NCBI GenBank assembly: GCA_965660145.1
Contig: CBFHYX010000014.1
Coordinates: 1-64,000 of the forward strand
Direction of reading: 5' to 3'
From: JABURQ01 sp029243145
GTDB lineage: Bacteria; Planctomycetota; Planctomycetia; Planctomycetales; Planctomycetaceae
DNA length: 64,000 nucleotides
The notes beneath the pieces were generated by a model. It did no database searches. It had not been told where the DNA came from and saw only the letters and a program-made list of their open reading frames with translations. The position numbers were made by a program, and so were the translations under genes. Shown here one piece after another: positions 16,401-24,852 of this stretch; position 1 is the stretch's first letter; each line of letters opens with the position of its first letter.

Positions 16401-18521
16401 ATCGTCTTTGCCGCTCAGTACCAGGATCCGCCGAACGAAAAGAACAAGACGGCCCATCGCCTGCCCCATTCGACGATCATCTACTCGAAAGACCACGGCA
16501 AGACATGGGATGTCGGTACGGGAGCATTCGACGACACGACGGAATCGCAAGTCGTTGAACTTGAATCCGGAATACTAATGCTCAATTGTCGGTACAACCG
16601 CAAGGCTGTCCGAGTAGTAATGACAACGCGTGACATGGGCAAGACGTGGCAGAAGCACACGACCTCAGAACGGTCGCTGATTGAGCCCGGTTCATGCATG
16701 GCAAGCTTGATAGACGTTGATCAGGAACTCGGCAAGGACGTTGGAAAGTGGTTGTTGTTTTCCAATCCGAACAGCACTCGCGGTCGGCATCACATCACGA
16801 TCAAGTTGTCCCCTGATCGGGGACAGACGTGGCCCAATGAGCATCGCCTGCTACTCGATGAAGAGACGGGGGCGGGCTACTCGTGCATGTCGATGATCGA
16901 CGAAGAGACGGTAGGCATTCTGTACGAAGGCAGTCAGGCCCACATGACGTTTCAGCGAATTCCATTGGACGATCTTGTTGGCAAGGCTCGCACTCCTGAC
17001 CGCCCCGTACCGAAAGAGTCGGAGCAAAGTCTGAAGCTGCCTCGCGTGTTTGGCAGTCACATGGTCCTACAGGCAGATGCCGAGATCCCCGTCTGGGGAC
17101 ACGCCAAAGCCGGTGCCAAAGTAATCGTGGCACTCGGCGACAATTCTCTAACCACCATTGCAAATTCCGAGGGAGAATGGACCGTTCGTTTTCCCGCTCA
17201 AAAGGCCAGCGCAACGCCTTCCACGATGGCGATTGTATCCGCGGGTGAGCGAATCCAATTCACTGATGTATTAATTGGTGAAGTCTGGGTCTGTGCCGGT
17301 CAGTCAAATATGGAATGGATGCTCAGTCAATCCGCGAGCGGCGGAGACGAATTGGCCAAGGCGGATCATCCTCAATTGCGGCTGCTACACCTGATCGGCG
17401 GGGCACGCGGAAGTTCAGGCAACTACACGCAGCAACATCTCACGAGTTTGACGCCAGAAACTTATTGCGCCGGTGAGTGGAAAGTGGCATCAGCCGATTC
17501 CGCGTCCTCGTTCTCCGCCGTCGGCTGGTACTTTGGACGGCACCTCCAAGAACAACTGAGAGTTCCGGTCGGTCTAATATGCCCGGCTATTGGCGGAACG
17601 CCAGCCGAAGCATGGATTCCTCGCAAAGCTCTCGAAGCCGATCCCGACTTGAAGGGGCTGGTTGCGGGAAACTGGCTCGACAACGAACGCCTGGGTGAAT
17701 TTTGTAGAACACGCGGGCTCCAGAATCTTCTTGCTGTAATTCAGGAAGGCGAACGGATCCCCAGCGACGATTTAGGACCGAATCATTCCTTCAAACCCGG
17801 CTTCATGTGGGACGCCAGCATCAAGCCGCTGATCCCCTACGCGATTCGCGGAGCCATCTGGTATCAGGGCGAATCCAACGCGGAAACGCCCGATCGCGTT
17901 CGAGAACACGGGAAGCTGTTCCCGCTGCTCGTCAAACAATGGCGAACGCAATGGGGACAAGGCGAATTCCCGTTTCTCTACGTTCAACTTCCCGCGTTGA
18001 ATCGACCTGAGTGGCCGTTGTTCCGAGACGGTCAACGGCGAACGCTCGGTCAACTCAAGAATGTTGGCATGGCCATCACGATCGACACGGGACATCCATC
18101 GAATGTGCATCCAACTTTGAAGAAACCCGTTGGAGAGCGATTGGCAACGTGGGCGATCGGAAACACGTATCGGTCGAAGTCGCATAGGACTTACTCGGGA
18201 CCACTGCTTGACGTCGCGGAGCGGGAAGGAGGCTCCATGGTTGTCTCGTTCAAGCATGTTGGTGACGGGCTGAAGTCATCCGACAACAAACCGCTGCGAT
18301 ATTTTGAGGTTTGCGGCGAGGACGGCGTATTTCACACGGCGAGAGCAAAGATCACTGGCAGGAACGCCATTACAGTTTCAAGCCCAACGGTCTCTGAGCC
18401 ACATGATGTGCGATACGCGTGGCTGCCATATCCCGATCCCGCGGTAAACCTTGTCAACAACGTCGGCCTTCCCGCATCACCATTCACAACGGAGAGTACT
18501 GAGACCGTTTTCACAAAATGA
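13479..18521 (+). CDS. Secreted sulfatase-sialidase-sialate O-acetylesterase fusion
   Basis: One uninterrupted 1680-residue frame. Residues 1-28 are a signal peptide. Residues 31-500 are a type I sulfatase similar to iduronate-2-sulfatase, with metal-binding VDDLRPE (38-44), the formylglycine motif CNPSR (78-82) and YGDHGYHLGE. About 515-660 is a beta-sandwich, probably carbohydrate binding. About 665-1175 is a GH33 sialidase: an associated N-terminal domain, YRIPG near 822, five Asp boxes (SIDDGRTW, SDDDGVTW, SKDHGKTW, TRDMGKTW, SPDRGQTW, about 861-1111) and the late LYEG. About 1185-1680 is a SASA sialate O-acetylesterase with GQSNMEW near 1274 and VHP plus GERLA for the catalytic His region. 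GAGGG precedes the ATG. It would desulfate, deacetylate and release sialic acids outside the cytoplasm. Confidence 0.9.
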   Translation: MHRLLTRFLAIVLSALLIMSSSTGAAAESRRNVLFIAVDDLRPELGCYGNTHIHSPNIDKLSARAVRFERAYCQQAVCNPSRTSLMTGMRPDSIGVTGNHSHFRSTHPDVVTLPQHFKQHGYHAAAIGKIYHGVFPDGVSITKWDTMGDAESWSVPAIRFGPRYYYTEEGITAAKSIYEKVYKPTNPGPEDWTKKLVFGPATESPDVPDSTLYDGQVADSAVKTLQQLKDTDKPFFLAVGFIKPHSPYIAPKKYFDLYDDVSLPAHTEFPANAPAFAGHGSGELRRYTDQPRNGVISDEKQRRVRHAYYACISYIDEQIGRVLNVLERTGLSNNTIVVLYGDHGYHLGEQGLWGKTTNFELDTRVPLIVRAPGMKAAGKSSTSLVELVDLYPTLAELAGLPFFENLEGISFARLLNDPTHVTKTAALSQYPRGGGLMGYSMRTSTHRMTHWVHRQSGEIRATELYDYADGLVETKNIAGSSPKLVDEMSKKLVALAGLARVREPMARSVATAATNDSFEQAKPGKFDKLETRLGIWTPTEGKTIVDDKHARTGERCLQLTGGKETSVTLELADDADTTGELTFWAERWTKREPFSFRIDKDSGGGWKEVYDGGKQVRVGRSFLSHIRVPLRDGDIKQLRFTVTSPPNSGILIDDVRLAPALPQKIVSVEAVPLTIPALVGIESSPLLKLKIETKGSLKPISLTDLHTSLLCKGGDVESVQVFFGGANSKFTTATPFGKPIDVGGLEDLDSQETAVGKQALAEGENYVWIACKLSKDANIDHTVGATCSRVTFSNGNSVDLTAVSTQRMGVGLRKSGDDGVNRYRIPGLATTNKGTLIGVYDVRRRSGGDLPGDIDVGMSRSIDDGRTWEPMRVIMDMGDDSMWNYDGIGDPAVLVDKNTGTIWVAGTWSHGNRSWRGSGPGFEPEETGQLMLVRSDDDGVTWSKPINITKQVKKAEWCFILQGPGKGITMRDGTIVFAAQYQDPPNEKNKTAHRLPHSTIIYSKDHGKTWDVGTGAFDDTTESQVVELESGILMLNCRYNRKAVRVVMTTRDMGKTWQKHTTSERSLIEPGSCMASLIDVDQELGKDVGKWLLFSNPNSTRGRHHITIKLSPDRGQTWPNEHRLLLDEETGAGYSCMSMIDEETVGILYEGSQAHMTFQRIPLDDLVGKARTPDRPVPKESEQSLKLPRVFGSHMVLQADAEIPVWGHAKAGAKVIVALGDNSLTTIANSEGEWTVRFPAQKASATPSTMAIVSAGERIQFTDVLIGEVWVCAGQSNMEWMLSQSASGGDELAKADHPQLRLLHLIGGARGSSGNYTQQHLTSLTPETYCAGEWKVASADSASSFSAVGWYFGRHLQEQLRVPVGLICPAIGGTPAEAWIPRKALEADPDLKGLVAGNWLDNERLGEFCRTRGLQNLLAVIQEGERIPSDDLGPNHSFKPGFMWDASIKPLIPYAIRGAIWYQGESNAETPDRVREHGKLFPLLVKQWRTQWGQGEFPFLYVQLPALNRPEWPLFRDGQRRTLGQLKNVGMAITIDTGHPSNVHPTLKKPVGERLATWAIGNTYRSKSHRTYSGPLLDVAEREGGSMVVSFKHVGDGLKSSDNKPLRYFEVCGEDGVFHTARAKITGRNAITVSSPTVSEPHDVRYAWLPYPDPAVNLVNNVGLPASPFTTESTETVFTK

Positions 18522-18908
18522 ACCGCCGCATCGAAGCGCCCCAAACAAACGGGATATCAGCCAAAACTGAACTGGAACGCTGAGTGTGAGCATTTGGATG
18601 CGGTGAAAGGAATTGGAAGTCCTTGAGAAGACCGCCGCATCCCGTAAGGTCAAACAACTCAGCCGAACCTTAACTCCTCTTCAAGAGAGGAGTTACATAC
18701 CCGTAGTGTCAAATTATCCAGCAGTGCTGATTATCACGACATTCCGCTCGAGTTATCGCGCCTGAGAGTACTGGGGTTCATTCGGCGCCGAAACGCCGGG
18801 CTTCAAATGAGTACAAATCCTCTTCGCAGATCAGACTCTTCGCAGTGGTCGTAAATCTGCCTCCTTCTTTACGAGTTCCACACGAACATCCGGTCGTTTC
18901 CGTCCCGC
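18522..18908. other. Intergenic region with hairpin and short direct repeats
   Basis: No gene is supported. An 11-base direct repeat ACCGCCGCATC occurs at 18522-18532 and 18631-18641, and a perfect hairpin lies at 18671-18695. The decayed transposase follows. Confidence 0.55.
18671..18695. repeat. Perfect 10-bp stem hairpin
   Basis: TAACTCCTCT (18671-18680) and AGAGGAGTTA (18686-18695) are exact reverse complements around a five-base loop. The hairpin lies 150 bases after the fusion gene and has no T-tract on either side, so a factor-independent terminator is not supported. It could stabilise an mRNA end or be a mobile-element end. Confidence 0.6.
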
Positions 18909-19256
18909 TCAACTGCTCACAGAAACAAGCTCTTGACACATCCGCCAACTCTGAGCCCGATTCGCTTCCAGCCGTGACCTTCTCGCCGCCAGTCGCGACT
19001 CATGAAGTTGCCATGGCATGTCCTCACTCGTCTCGAAGTACATCTCATCGGGCGTCTGCCCTGGGAACGCTGAGTGCGGCAAATGCGTTATGAGTTGATC
19101 GAGATCAAAGGTGACGAGTTTCTCGATCGTTTGTGCGGAATCCAATTCATGCAGTAATAGCCATTGGTGTTTCAGCACGCGCCACCAGGATTCGATCAGC
19201 GAGTTCGAGAAACGATCTCGGTCTGTGCCGTGCTGGAATGTCGTGACAGACAGCAC
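18909..19256 (-). pseudogene. Transposase remnant, C-terminal part of an rve-type integrase core
   Basis: About 110 residues of the C-terminal end of a DDE integrase-core transposase (IS3/IS481-like). Visible are FSNSLIESWWRVLKHQW, the LPHSAFPGQTPDEMYF motif and an Arg/Ala-rich tail (RLAARRSRLEANRAQS). The DDE triad apart from the SNSLIE glutamate region, and the whole N-terminus, are absent. The upstream DNA to 19422 contains no recognisable continuation. The element is non-functional and probably old. Confidence 0.75.
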
Positions 19257-19422
19257 GGAAAATAGCCATGGTTCGGTCTATGCGACTTCGATGGCCGTTT
19301 TGAGTATGTCTGTGAAGTATTATTTCTTTCCCATCTGTAAGAAGTAGCCATTTCATCCGTCCTGTCAGAATTCTTTGGGGATATTACGTAGATTTGGGAG
19401 CATCAGAAACTAACTATGAACG

Positions 19423-20586
19423 TCATTTGAATTGATGTCGGTATTGCCCTGGAGTTAGTTTTGTAGAGCGTCTAAACACCGTTGCCAAATATTGCACAGA
19501 ACCAAATCCCGTCTGAGTTGCAATTTCAGAGAGTGTGTCATTTGTTGTTTTTAATAATTCCTGTGTCCGTTCCAAACGAAAGCGTTCGATTTCGTCGTGT
19601 ACAGTGCGACCGAGGATGGCTCGAAAACGGTTGTCAAGAGTCGAGCGGGAGACATCCATTTCCCCGAGAACGTCCGAAACACGCACTCCCGATTCAAGCT
19701 GCAAACGAATGTATTCGACGGCGCGTGCAACGAGTTCATCAGTAATGGCAATCGTGTTGGTTGACTCCCGAACGACAATGCCAATCGGGGGCACAATTTG
19801 ACGACGTCTTGAGTTCGAGATTCGACGCCCGGAAATCAAGTCGTCGAGCAGCCGAGCCGCTTCGTATCCAATCGTATCGGTCCCCAACACGATGCTGGAC
19901 AATGTGGGGTACGCCAACTCGCACATCATCTCATCGTTATCCACGCCAAGAATGGCAACGTCCTCAGGAATGCGTAGCCCTAATCGACGACATGCTTCCT
20001 GAACATGCCTGGCACGGGCATCGTTACAGGCAAACAATCCAACCGGCATTCGCAATGTCGAAAGCCAGTTACAAATACCTTTCTGAACGGCTTCCCACTG
20101 TTGCGCACTTGAGTGTCTTCCAAAATACGTCGAACAGTCAAAGCCTCGCTCGTTCACTGCCTCCTGAAAGCAGACCCCTCGCATTCGTGACCATGGATTG
20201 AAAGGCGTCTGTCGAATTCCGCAGTACGCATAATTTGTGAATCCTTGATCCAGAAAGTGTTTTGCAGCCAATTGAGCAACCGCCGGATTGTCTGTGGTGA
20301 CGTAGGGTGTATCGTGAGTCCAGGCCTTATCAAAAATGGCACCACCGATATTTACCACAGGAAACTTCAGACCTTTCACCGCTTCAAACACCTGTTGATC
20401 GTCAAGGTCAGCAATCAATCCTTGCCCACGCCAATGTTTTAAGTTAGGGATTTTCGCGAGCGGCTCATCTTCAACATAGAGCCGCCATTTTCGATGCGTT
20501 CGCGTAAAGCGAGCGATCCCCGTGACAACCTTACGGTCGTACGGCTTATTGATGTTCAAGATCAGTGCAATTTCTTGTTGCGACAT
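19423..20586 (-). CDS. XylR-like AraC-family transcriptional regulator
   Basis: A 387-residue regulator. The N-terminal 270 residues are a LacI/periplasmic-binding-like sensor (IALILNINKPYDRKVVTGIARF, then AILGVDNDEMMCELAYPTLSSI), and the C-terminal 100 residues an AraC double helix-turn-helix (VSDVLGEMDVSRSTLDNRF; LSEIATQTGFGSVQYLATVFRR). This is the architecture of the sugar-responsive regulator XylR. The ATG at 20586 fits the family start; in-frame ATGs at 20607 and 20646 would add 7 or 20 unsupported residues. It is divergent from the DUF1080 genes, with an inverted-repeat operator between, so it probably controls them and itself. Confidence 0.85.
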   Translation of the reverse strand: MSQQEIALILNINKPYDRKVVTGIARFTRTHRKWRLYVEDEPLAKIPNLKHWRGQGLIADLDDQQVFEAVKGLKFPVVNIGGAIFDKAWTHDTPYVTTDNPAVAQLAAKHFLDQGFTNYAYCGIRQTPFNPWSRMRGVCFQEAVNERGFDCSTYFGRHSSAQQWEAVQKGICNWLSTLRMPVGLFACNDARARHVQEACRRLGLRIPEDVAILGVDNDEMMCELAYPTLSSIVLGTDTIGYEAARLLDDLISGRRISNSRRRQIVPPIGIVVRESTNTIAITDELVARAVEYIRLQLESGVRVSDVLGEMDVSRSTLDNRFRAILGRTVHDEIERFRLERTQELLKTTNDTLSEIATQTGFGSVQYLATVFRRSTKLTPGQYRHQFK

Positions 20587-20646
20587 GCCAATTCCAATGG
20601 TGACCATGCAGTTCATCGAAGTGTGTAATGATATATTATAAGGCAT

Positions 20647-20696
20647 TTACAATATCGCACCATTGCGAATTCAGTTGCTGCTCGCAAAAATTGTAA
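20647..20696. promoter_or_regulatory. Putative XylR-like operator in divergent promoter
   Basis: TTACAAT (20647-20653) pairs with ATTGTAA (20690-20696). Inside them TCGCA (20655-20659) pairs with TGCGA (20664-20668). These nested inverted repeats fill the short gap between the regulator and the DUF1080 gene at 20730. A dimeric regulator binding here could act on both promoters (inference). Confidence 0.5.
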
Positions 20697-20729
20697 GTTC
20701 GTCAACATCTCTTTTTTGAAAGATCGCAA

Positions 20730-21353
20730 ATGTCGATTCGCAACATCACCCTCAGTTTTTCTCTACTCCTGATATGTTCTGTTGGAGTAGACATTTCTGC
20801 AGAAGATAACGCCAAATGGAAATCATTGTTTGACGGCAAAACCATGAATGGTTGGGAAAAAGTCGGTAATGAGAATAGTGTTTGGAGTGTGAAAGATGGG
20901 GCGCTTTCCGGGGCTGGGCCTGCTTCGATGTTGGTCAATACATCAGGAGCGTACAAAAACTTCAAGTATCGAGCAGAAATCAAAATCAGCGACGGCGGTA
21001 ATTCAGGACTTTATTTCCGCACAACACGCAATCCTGGCTTCAGTGATGGTTACGAAGCTCAAATCGATAGCACTCACACCGACCCGATCCGCACCGGGTC
21101 ACTCTATGGCATGTGTCACGTCTACCAGCAACACGTCAAACCTGACACCTGGTTCACTTACGAAATCGAAGTCCGCGATGACATTTGGCGGGGACGCGAG
21201 ATGACCCGCATCAAAGTGACCATCAATGACAACGAACTTTATGAGTATCTCGACTTTGAAAAGACGTTCAAAGAAGGTCATTTTGCCTTTCAGCATCACG
21301 ATCCCGGTAGCATCGTTCATATCCGTAAAGTTGAAGTCCTGACACTTCCCTAG
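20730..21353 (+). CDS. Secreted DUF1080 (3-keto-disaccharide hydrolase-like) protein
   Basis: A 207-residue protein with a signal peptide (cleavage near DISAEDN) and a single DUF1080/PF06439 domain, a concanavalin-like jelly roll. Family marks are WKSLFDGKTMNGW, KISDGGNSGLYFR, DGYEAQID and FAFQHHD. Members are associated with 3-keto-glycoside hydrolysis or sugar binding in planctomycetes and Bacteroidetes; this member's substrate is not known. It is the first gene after the putative operator and is followed after 84 bases by a gene with two copies of the same domain. Confidence 0.85.
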   Translation: MSIRNITLSFSLLLICSVGVDISAEDNAKWKSLFDGKTMNGWEKVGNENSVWSVKDGALSGAGPASMLVNTSGAYKNFKYRAEIKISDGGNSGLYFRTTRNPGFSDGYEAQIDSTHTDPIRTGSLYGMCHVYQQHVKPDTWFTYEIEVRDDIWRGREMTRIKVTINDNELYEYLDFEKTFKEGHFAFQHHDPGSIVHIRKVEVLTLP

Positions 21354-21437
21354 ACGCTACGTCACTGAGTGAGATAAATTCTCACTCCTCTCGTTACATT
21401 CTCATCACGATCACTCAACTCATTGGTGGCGATACTC

Positions 21438-22655
21438 ATGAAACTGACAACTCTTTCCTTGCTGGCACTAACTCTTTTGACAACCGCAATCCATGCGGAA
21501 GAACCTCAAACTGGATTAGCCAATCTCTTCAACGGCAAAAACCTGTCAGGTTGGACTCAGAAAAATGGCACCGCCACCTATCGTGTCGAGGACGGTGCAA
21601 TTGTTGGAACGACCAATGAAGGAAGTCCAAATTCTTTCCTTTGCTCTGACAAACTCTACGGTGATTTTGAACTCCATTTTGAAGTTAAGGTCGACCCTCA
21701 ATTGAACTCCGGTGTTCAAATTCGTTCGCAAACAGTTGGCGACACCCCAGAAGGCCGTGTCAATGGACCTCAAGTCGAAATCTCACTCGACAAGATGGCA
21801 GGCTATGTGTACGGCGAATCAGCGGGTGGTTGGATGACTGCCGATGCGGATCGTCAACCACACGATCACTTCATCGACGGAGAATGGAACTCTTACCGCG
21901 TCGTCGCCTTTGGTAATCAAATTCAAACCTGGATCAATGGTCACCAGATCTCGAACTTGACACATGACGAGCGTTATGAGTCTCATCCTAAAGGGTTCAT
22001 CGGATTGCAGGTCCACGGAATCGGCGCTGGCCAGGGGCCTTATGAAGTCCGTTGGCGAAACTTGAAGCTCCGCGACTTGTCCCAGTTTTCTTCGCTCTAC
22101 AACCGCAAAGACTTAAGCGGCTGGAAGACCACCGGGAATTGGCTCCCTCAAGAGGATGGTTCGCTTCTCATTCAGCCCCGCGAGGGCGAGAAGGGTTGGA
22201 CCCGTTACGATGCATATCTTTTCTCTGCTAAGCAATACAAAGATTTTGTTGCTGACTTTGAATACTCTTACCCACCCGGTGGCAACAGTGGATTCTATTT
22301 TCGCGTTGGCGATTTGAAAGACCCTGTTGGCACAGGAATCGAAGCCCAAATCCTCGATTCCTCCCAAAAGCAAGGGCCTCTCAACTCGCACGATCATGGT
22401 GGCATTGTCAGCACCAGTGCAGCGGCATCGAAGAATATGTCTCGACCACCTGGCGAATGGAACCGAATGGTCGTTACTTGTATTGGCTCGCATTGTCAGG
22501 TCGAGCTCAACGGCGAATCGATCATTGATGTTGATCTGAGCCAGACACCCGTCAAAGACCGACCGCTCAAAGGCTACATTGGTTTCCAGGATCACGGGCA
22601 ACCCAACAACATCATGTTCCGTAACATCCGAATCCGCGACCTGAGCAATGAATAG
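21438..22655 (+). CDS. Secreted protein with two DUF1080 domains
   Basis: A 405-residue protein with a signal peptide (LLALTLLTTAIHAEE) and two DUF1080 domains, near residues 25-215 and 220-405. Each has an N-terminal LFNGKNLSGW or LYNRKDLSGW strand, a central NSG(V/F) segment (QLNSGVQIRSQ; GGNSGFYFRVG) and a C-terminal GFIGLQ(V)H or GYIGFQDHG motif. The second copy resembles the neighbouring single-domain gene more closely. The ATG at 21438 starts the signal peptide; the TTG at 21423 is less likely. The neighbours suggest extracellular sugar processing. Confidence 0.85.
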   Translation: MKLTTLSLLALTLLTTAIHAEEPQTGLANLFNGKNLSGWTQKNGTATYRVEDGAIVGTTNEGSPNSFLCSDKLYGDFELHFEVKVDPQLNSGVQIRSQTVGDTPEGRVNGPQVEISLDKMAGYVYGESAGGWMTADADRQPHDHFIDGEWNSYRVVAFGNQIQTWINGHQISNLTHDERYESHPKGFIGLQVHGIGAGQGPYEVRWRNLKLRDLSQFSSLYNRKDLSGWKTTGNWLPQEDGSLLIQPREGEKGWTRYDAYLFSAKQYKDFVADFEYSYPPGGNSGFYFRVGDLKDPVGTGIEAQILDSSQKQGPLNSHDHGGIVSTSAAASKNMSRPPGEWNRMVVTCIGSHCQVELNGESIIDVDLSQTPVKDRPLKGYIGFQDHGQPNNIMFRNIRIRDLSNE

Positions 22656-22785
22656 CCCAACTCGCTCCGAAAACCCAGAAAGTCGAATTCATGCGACCGA
22701 TTGTGCAGATTTCACTCGACCTCACCAATATTGATGAAGCGATTGAAACCATTTATTAGATCTCTCGACAACCAAGAAGACTGGC

Positions 22786-23865
22786 ATGAAAAGATTTACG
22801 CTGACCATCGCTCTGTGTTTTGTTCTCACCAGTGGACTCGCTGCGCAAGAGATGGCATTGCCGCGCAGCACTCCCGAAGCACAAGGAGTTTCCTCCGAAG
22901 CAATTCGTGACTTTATTCAAACTGCGGATCGGGACGTTAACTCAATGCACAGCTTCATGCTCGTGCGACATGGACATGTTGTTGCTGAGGCTTGGTGGGA
23001 ATCCGAATCGGCAGAAAAGCCTCATATCTTGTGGTCACTGAGTAAAAGTTTCACCTCAACGGCTGTCGGACTCGCTATCGAAGAGGGTAAGATCGCTCTC
23101 GACGATCAAGTCACCAAGTTTTTTCCCGATGACATCCCACCGAGCCCGTCTGCAAACTTACAGGCGATGCGAATTCGCGATTTACTGACCATGAATGCCG
23201 GTCATCAGAATGAACTAAACTGGCGAGTTACCAAAAACTGGGCGCAGGCATTTTTGGCTCACCCTGTCCCACTCAAACCCGGTACGCACTTTCGCTACAA
23301 CACACCCGCAACCTACATGCTCTCTGCCATCGTGCAAAAGGTGACTGGAGAAACCGTTCTCGACTATTTAACTCCACGTCTATTTGAACCACTTGGAATC
23401 AAGAAACCGAAATGGGATAACAGCCCACAAGGTATCTCCATTGGTGGCTATGGATTGTATCTGCGGACTGAAGATATCTCCAAATTTGGGCAACTTTACC
23501 TTCAAAAAGGGAAGTGGAACGGAAAGCAACTCATTCCTGCCAAGTGGATTGAACAAGCGACCTCGAAACAAGTCCCCAATGGCGACAACCCCGATTCCGA
23601 CTGGAATCAAGGCTATGGCTTTCAATTTTGGATGTGCCGACACAACGCCTATCGTGGCGACGGCAAAGACGGTCAGTTTTGCATTGTGTTGCCCGAGCAG
23701 GATGCCGTAATTGCCATCACTGCCAACACCGGTAACATGCAGGCGGAATTGAACATTGCTTGGGACAAACTGCTTCCCGCCTTCTCCGATAAACCGCTCA
23801 ACAAAAATCCTGCAGCATTGACTAAGCTCAAAACAACGATTTCTCAACTAAAAGCATCGCGTTGA
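22786..23865 (+). CDS. Secreted serine hydrolase, beta-lactamase/esterase class C type
   Basis: A 359-residue protein with a signal peptide (ALCFVLTSGLAAQE) and a class C beta-lactamase-like domain (PF00144). The catalytic SxxK is Ser84-Leu-Ser-Lys87 in ILWSLSKSF; FRYNTPATYML corresponds to the YxN region and the WNQGYGFQFW strand lies near the C-terminal active-site wall. Such proteins include esterases, amidases and DD-peptidases; a beta-lactam role is unlikely from context. It lies 130 bases after the DUF1080 pair in the same direction and converges with the esterase gene. Confidence 0.85.
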   Translation: MKRFTLTIALCFVLTSGLAAQEMALPRSTPEAQGVSSEAIRDFIQTADRDVNSMHSFMLVRHGHVVAEAWWESESAEKPHILWSLSKSFTSTAVGLAIEEGKIALDDQVTKFFPDDIPPSPSANLQAMRIRDLLTMNAGHQNELNWRVTKNWAQAFLAHPVPLKPGTHFRYNTPATYMLSAIVQKVTGETVLDYLTPRLFEPLGIKKPKWDNSPQGISIGGYGLYLRTEDISKFGQLYLQKGKWNGKQLIPAKWIEQATSKQVPNGDNPDSDWNQGYGFQFWMCRHNAYRGDGKDGQFCIVLPEQDAVIAITANTGNMQAELNIAWDKLLPAFSDKPLNKNPAALTKLKTTISQLKASR

Positions 23866-23961
23866 AGCGAGATCGCCTGCTGCTGAGTGGAAATCATTAC
23901 CGTTCAGCTGGCCGAATGTACTCTTCGCATAGTCTGATGGCTATGGCTTGGTGGACTGCTC

Positions 23962-24810
23962 TTATTGTAGATTGTTGAGCCACTCCATGGACTGCTTTTG
24001 CCAGGCATCCCACATTGGACCTTGATAGCCATTGAGTCCGTGACCGCCGGACGGCAATTCCAGATATTCCGTAGAGACGTTGTGTCTTTTCAGAGCGTCA
24101 TGAAATGCCCGACTATTTGCGGGGACAACAACTTTATCATCAAGGGCATGGGTTAAGAATGTCGGAGAGGATTGGGCTGTGACCTGTTTTTCGTTTGAGA
24201 ACAGATTGATCAGTTCAGCCGAAGGGTTTTCCCCGAGGAGCTTACGACGCGAACCGCCGTGCGTCGTGGGGGCCATCGTGATGACGGGATAAACGAGAAT
24301 CGCAAAGTCAGGACGACAGGATTGCCGCTTGATCGGTTCCTCGGAATTCTTGTCACCCTTGTCGAAATGAGTCGCAGCCGTGGAGGCTAAGTGTCCGCCA
24401 GCGGAAAAGCCGATGATGCCAACTTTGTCCGCATCAATCTTCCAGTCAACGGCATTCGCACGCGCTGCACGAATCGCTTGTTGTGCGTCCAACAACGGAA
24501 CAAACGGTCTTCCCTTCGGCAACCGATACTCCAAGACAAGTCCGGTAATACCGTGGCGGTTCAGCCATTTTGCGATTTCGTGACCTTCCGCCCCGGTCAC
24601 TAACCCTCCATATCCTCCACCGGGACAAATGACGATGGCGGGTCCGCTGGGAGTCTCTGGACGGTGCAGAGTCAACCACGCCTCCCCATCCTCGAAAGTC
24701 CCATCACCATTAGGGGCCTGTCCCTTCCAAAGAGAGAATCTCGTTGGTTTTTCATCCGCCAGACAAACAGAACTCGAAATCATCAGACCCAGAATAATGA
24801 ACAGTCGCAT
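23962..24810 (-). CDS. Secreted alpha/beta-hydrolase esterase (acetyl-xylan esterase-like)
   Basis: A 282-residue protein with a signal peptide ending near CLADE. The alpha/beta-hydrolase fold is shown by the oxyanion segment CPGGGYGGL, the nucleophile elbow GFSAGGH, Asp in HALDDKVV and His in SGGHGLNGY. This is the BD-FAE or Axe7-like esterase group that removes acetyl or feruloyl groups from plant or algal polysaccharides. It lies 42 bases after the end of the DUF1549 gene in the same direction, so it could be the last gene of the minus-strand operon. Confidence 0.85.
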   Translation of the reverse strand: MRLFIILGLMISSSVCLADEKPTRFSLWKGQAPNGDGTFEDGEAWLTLHRPETPSGPAIVICPGGGYGGLVTGAEGHEIAKWLNRHGITGLVLEYRLPKGRPFVPLLDAQQAIRAARANAVDWKIDADKVGIIGFSAGGHLASTAATHFDKGDKNSEEPIKRQSCRPDFAILVYPVITMAPTTHGGSRRKLLGENPSAELINLFSNEKQVTAQSSPTFLTHALDDKVVVPANSRAFHDALKRHNVSTEYLELPSGGHGLNGYQGPMWDAWQKQSMEWLNNLQ

Positions 24811-24852
24811 GTTTACCGACCCTGATTGAAGTGTGAATGAGAAGTAGATTTT

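Noticed and set aside
18671..18695. Factor-independent terminator of the fusion gene
   Set aside because: The stem is perfect, but there is no T-tract after it and it lies 150 bases past the stop.
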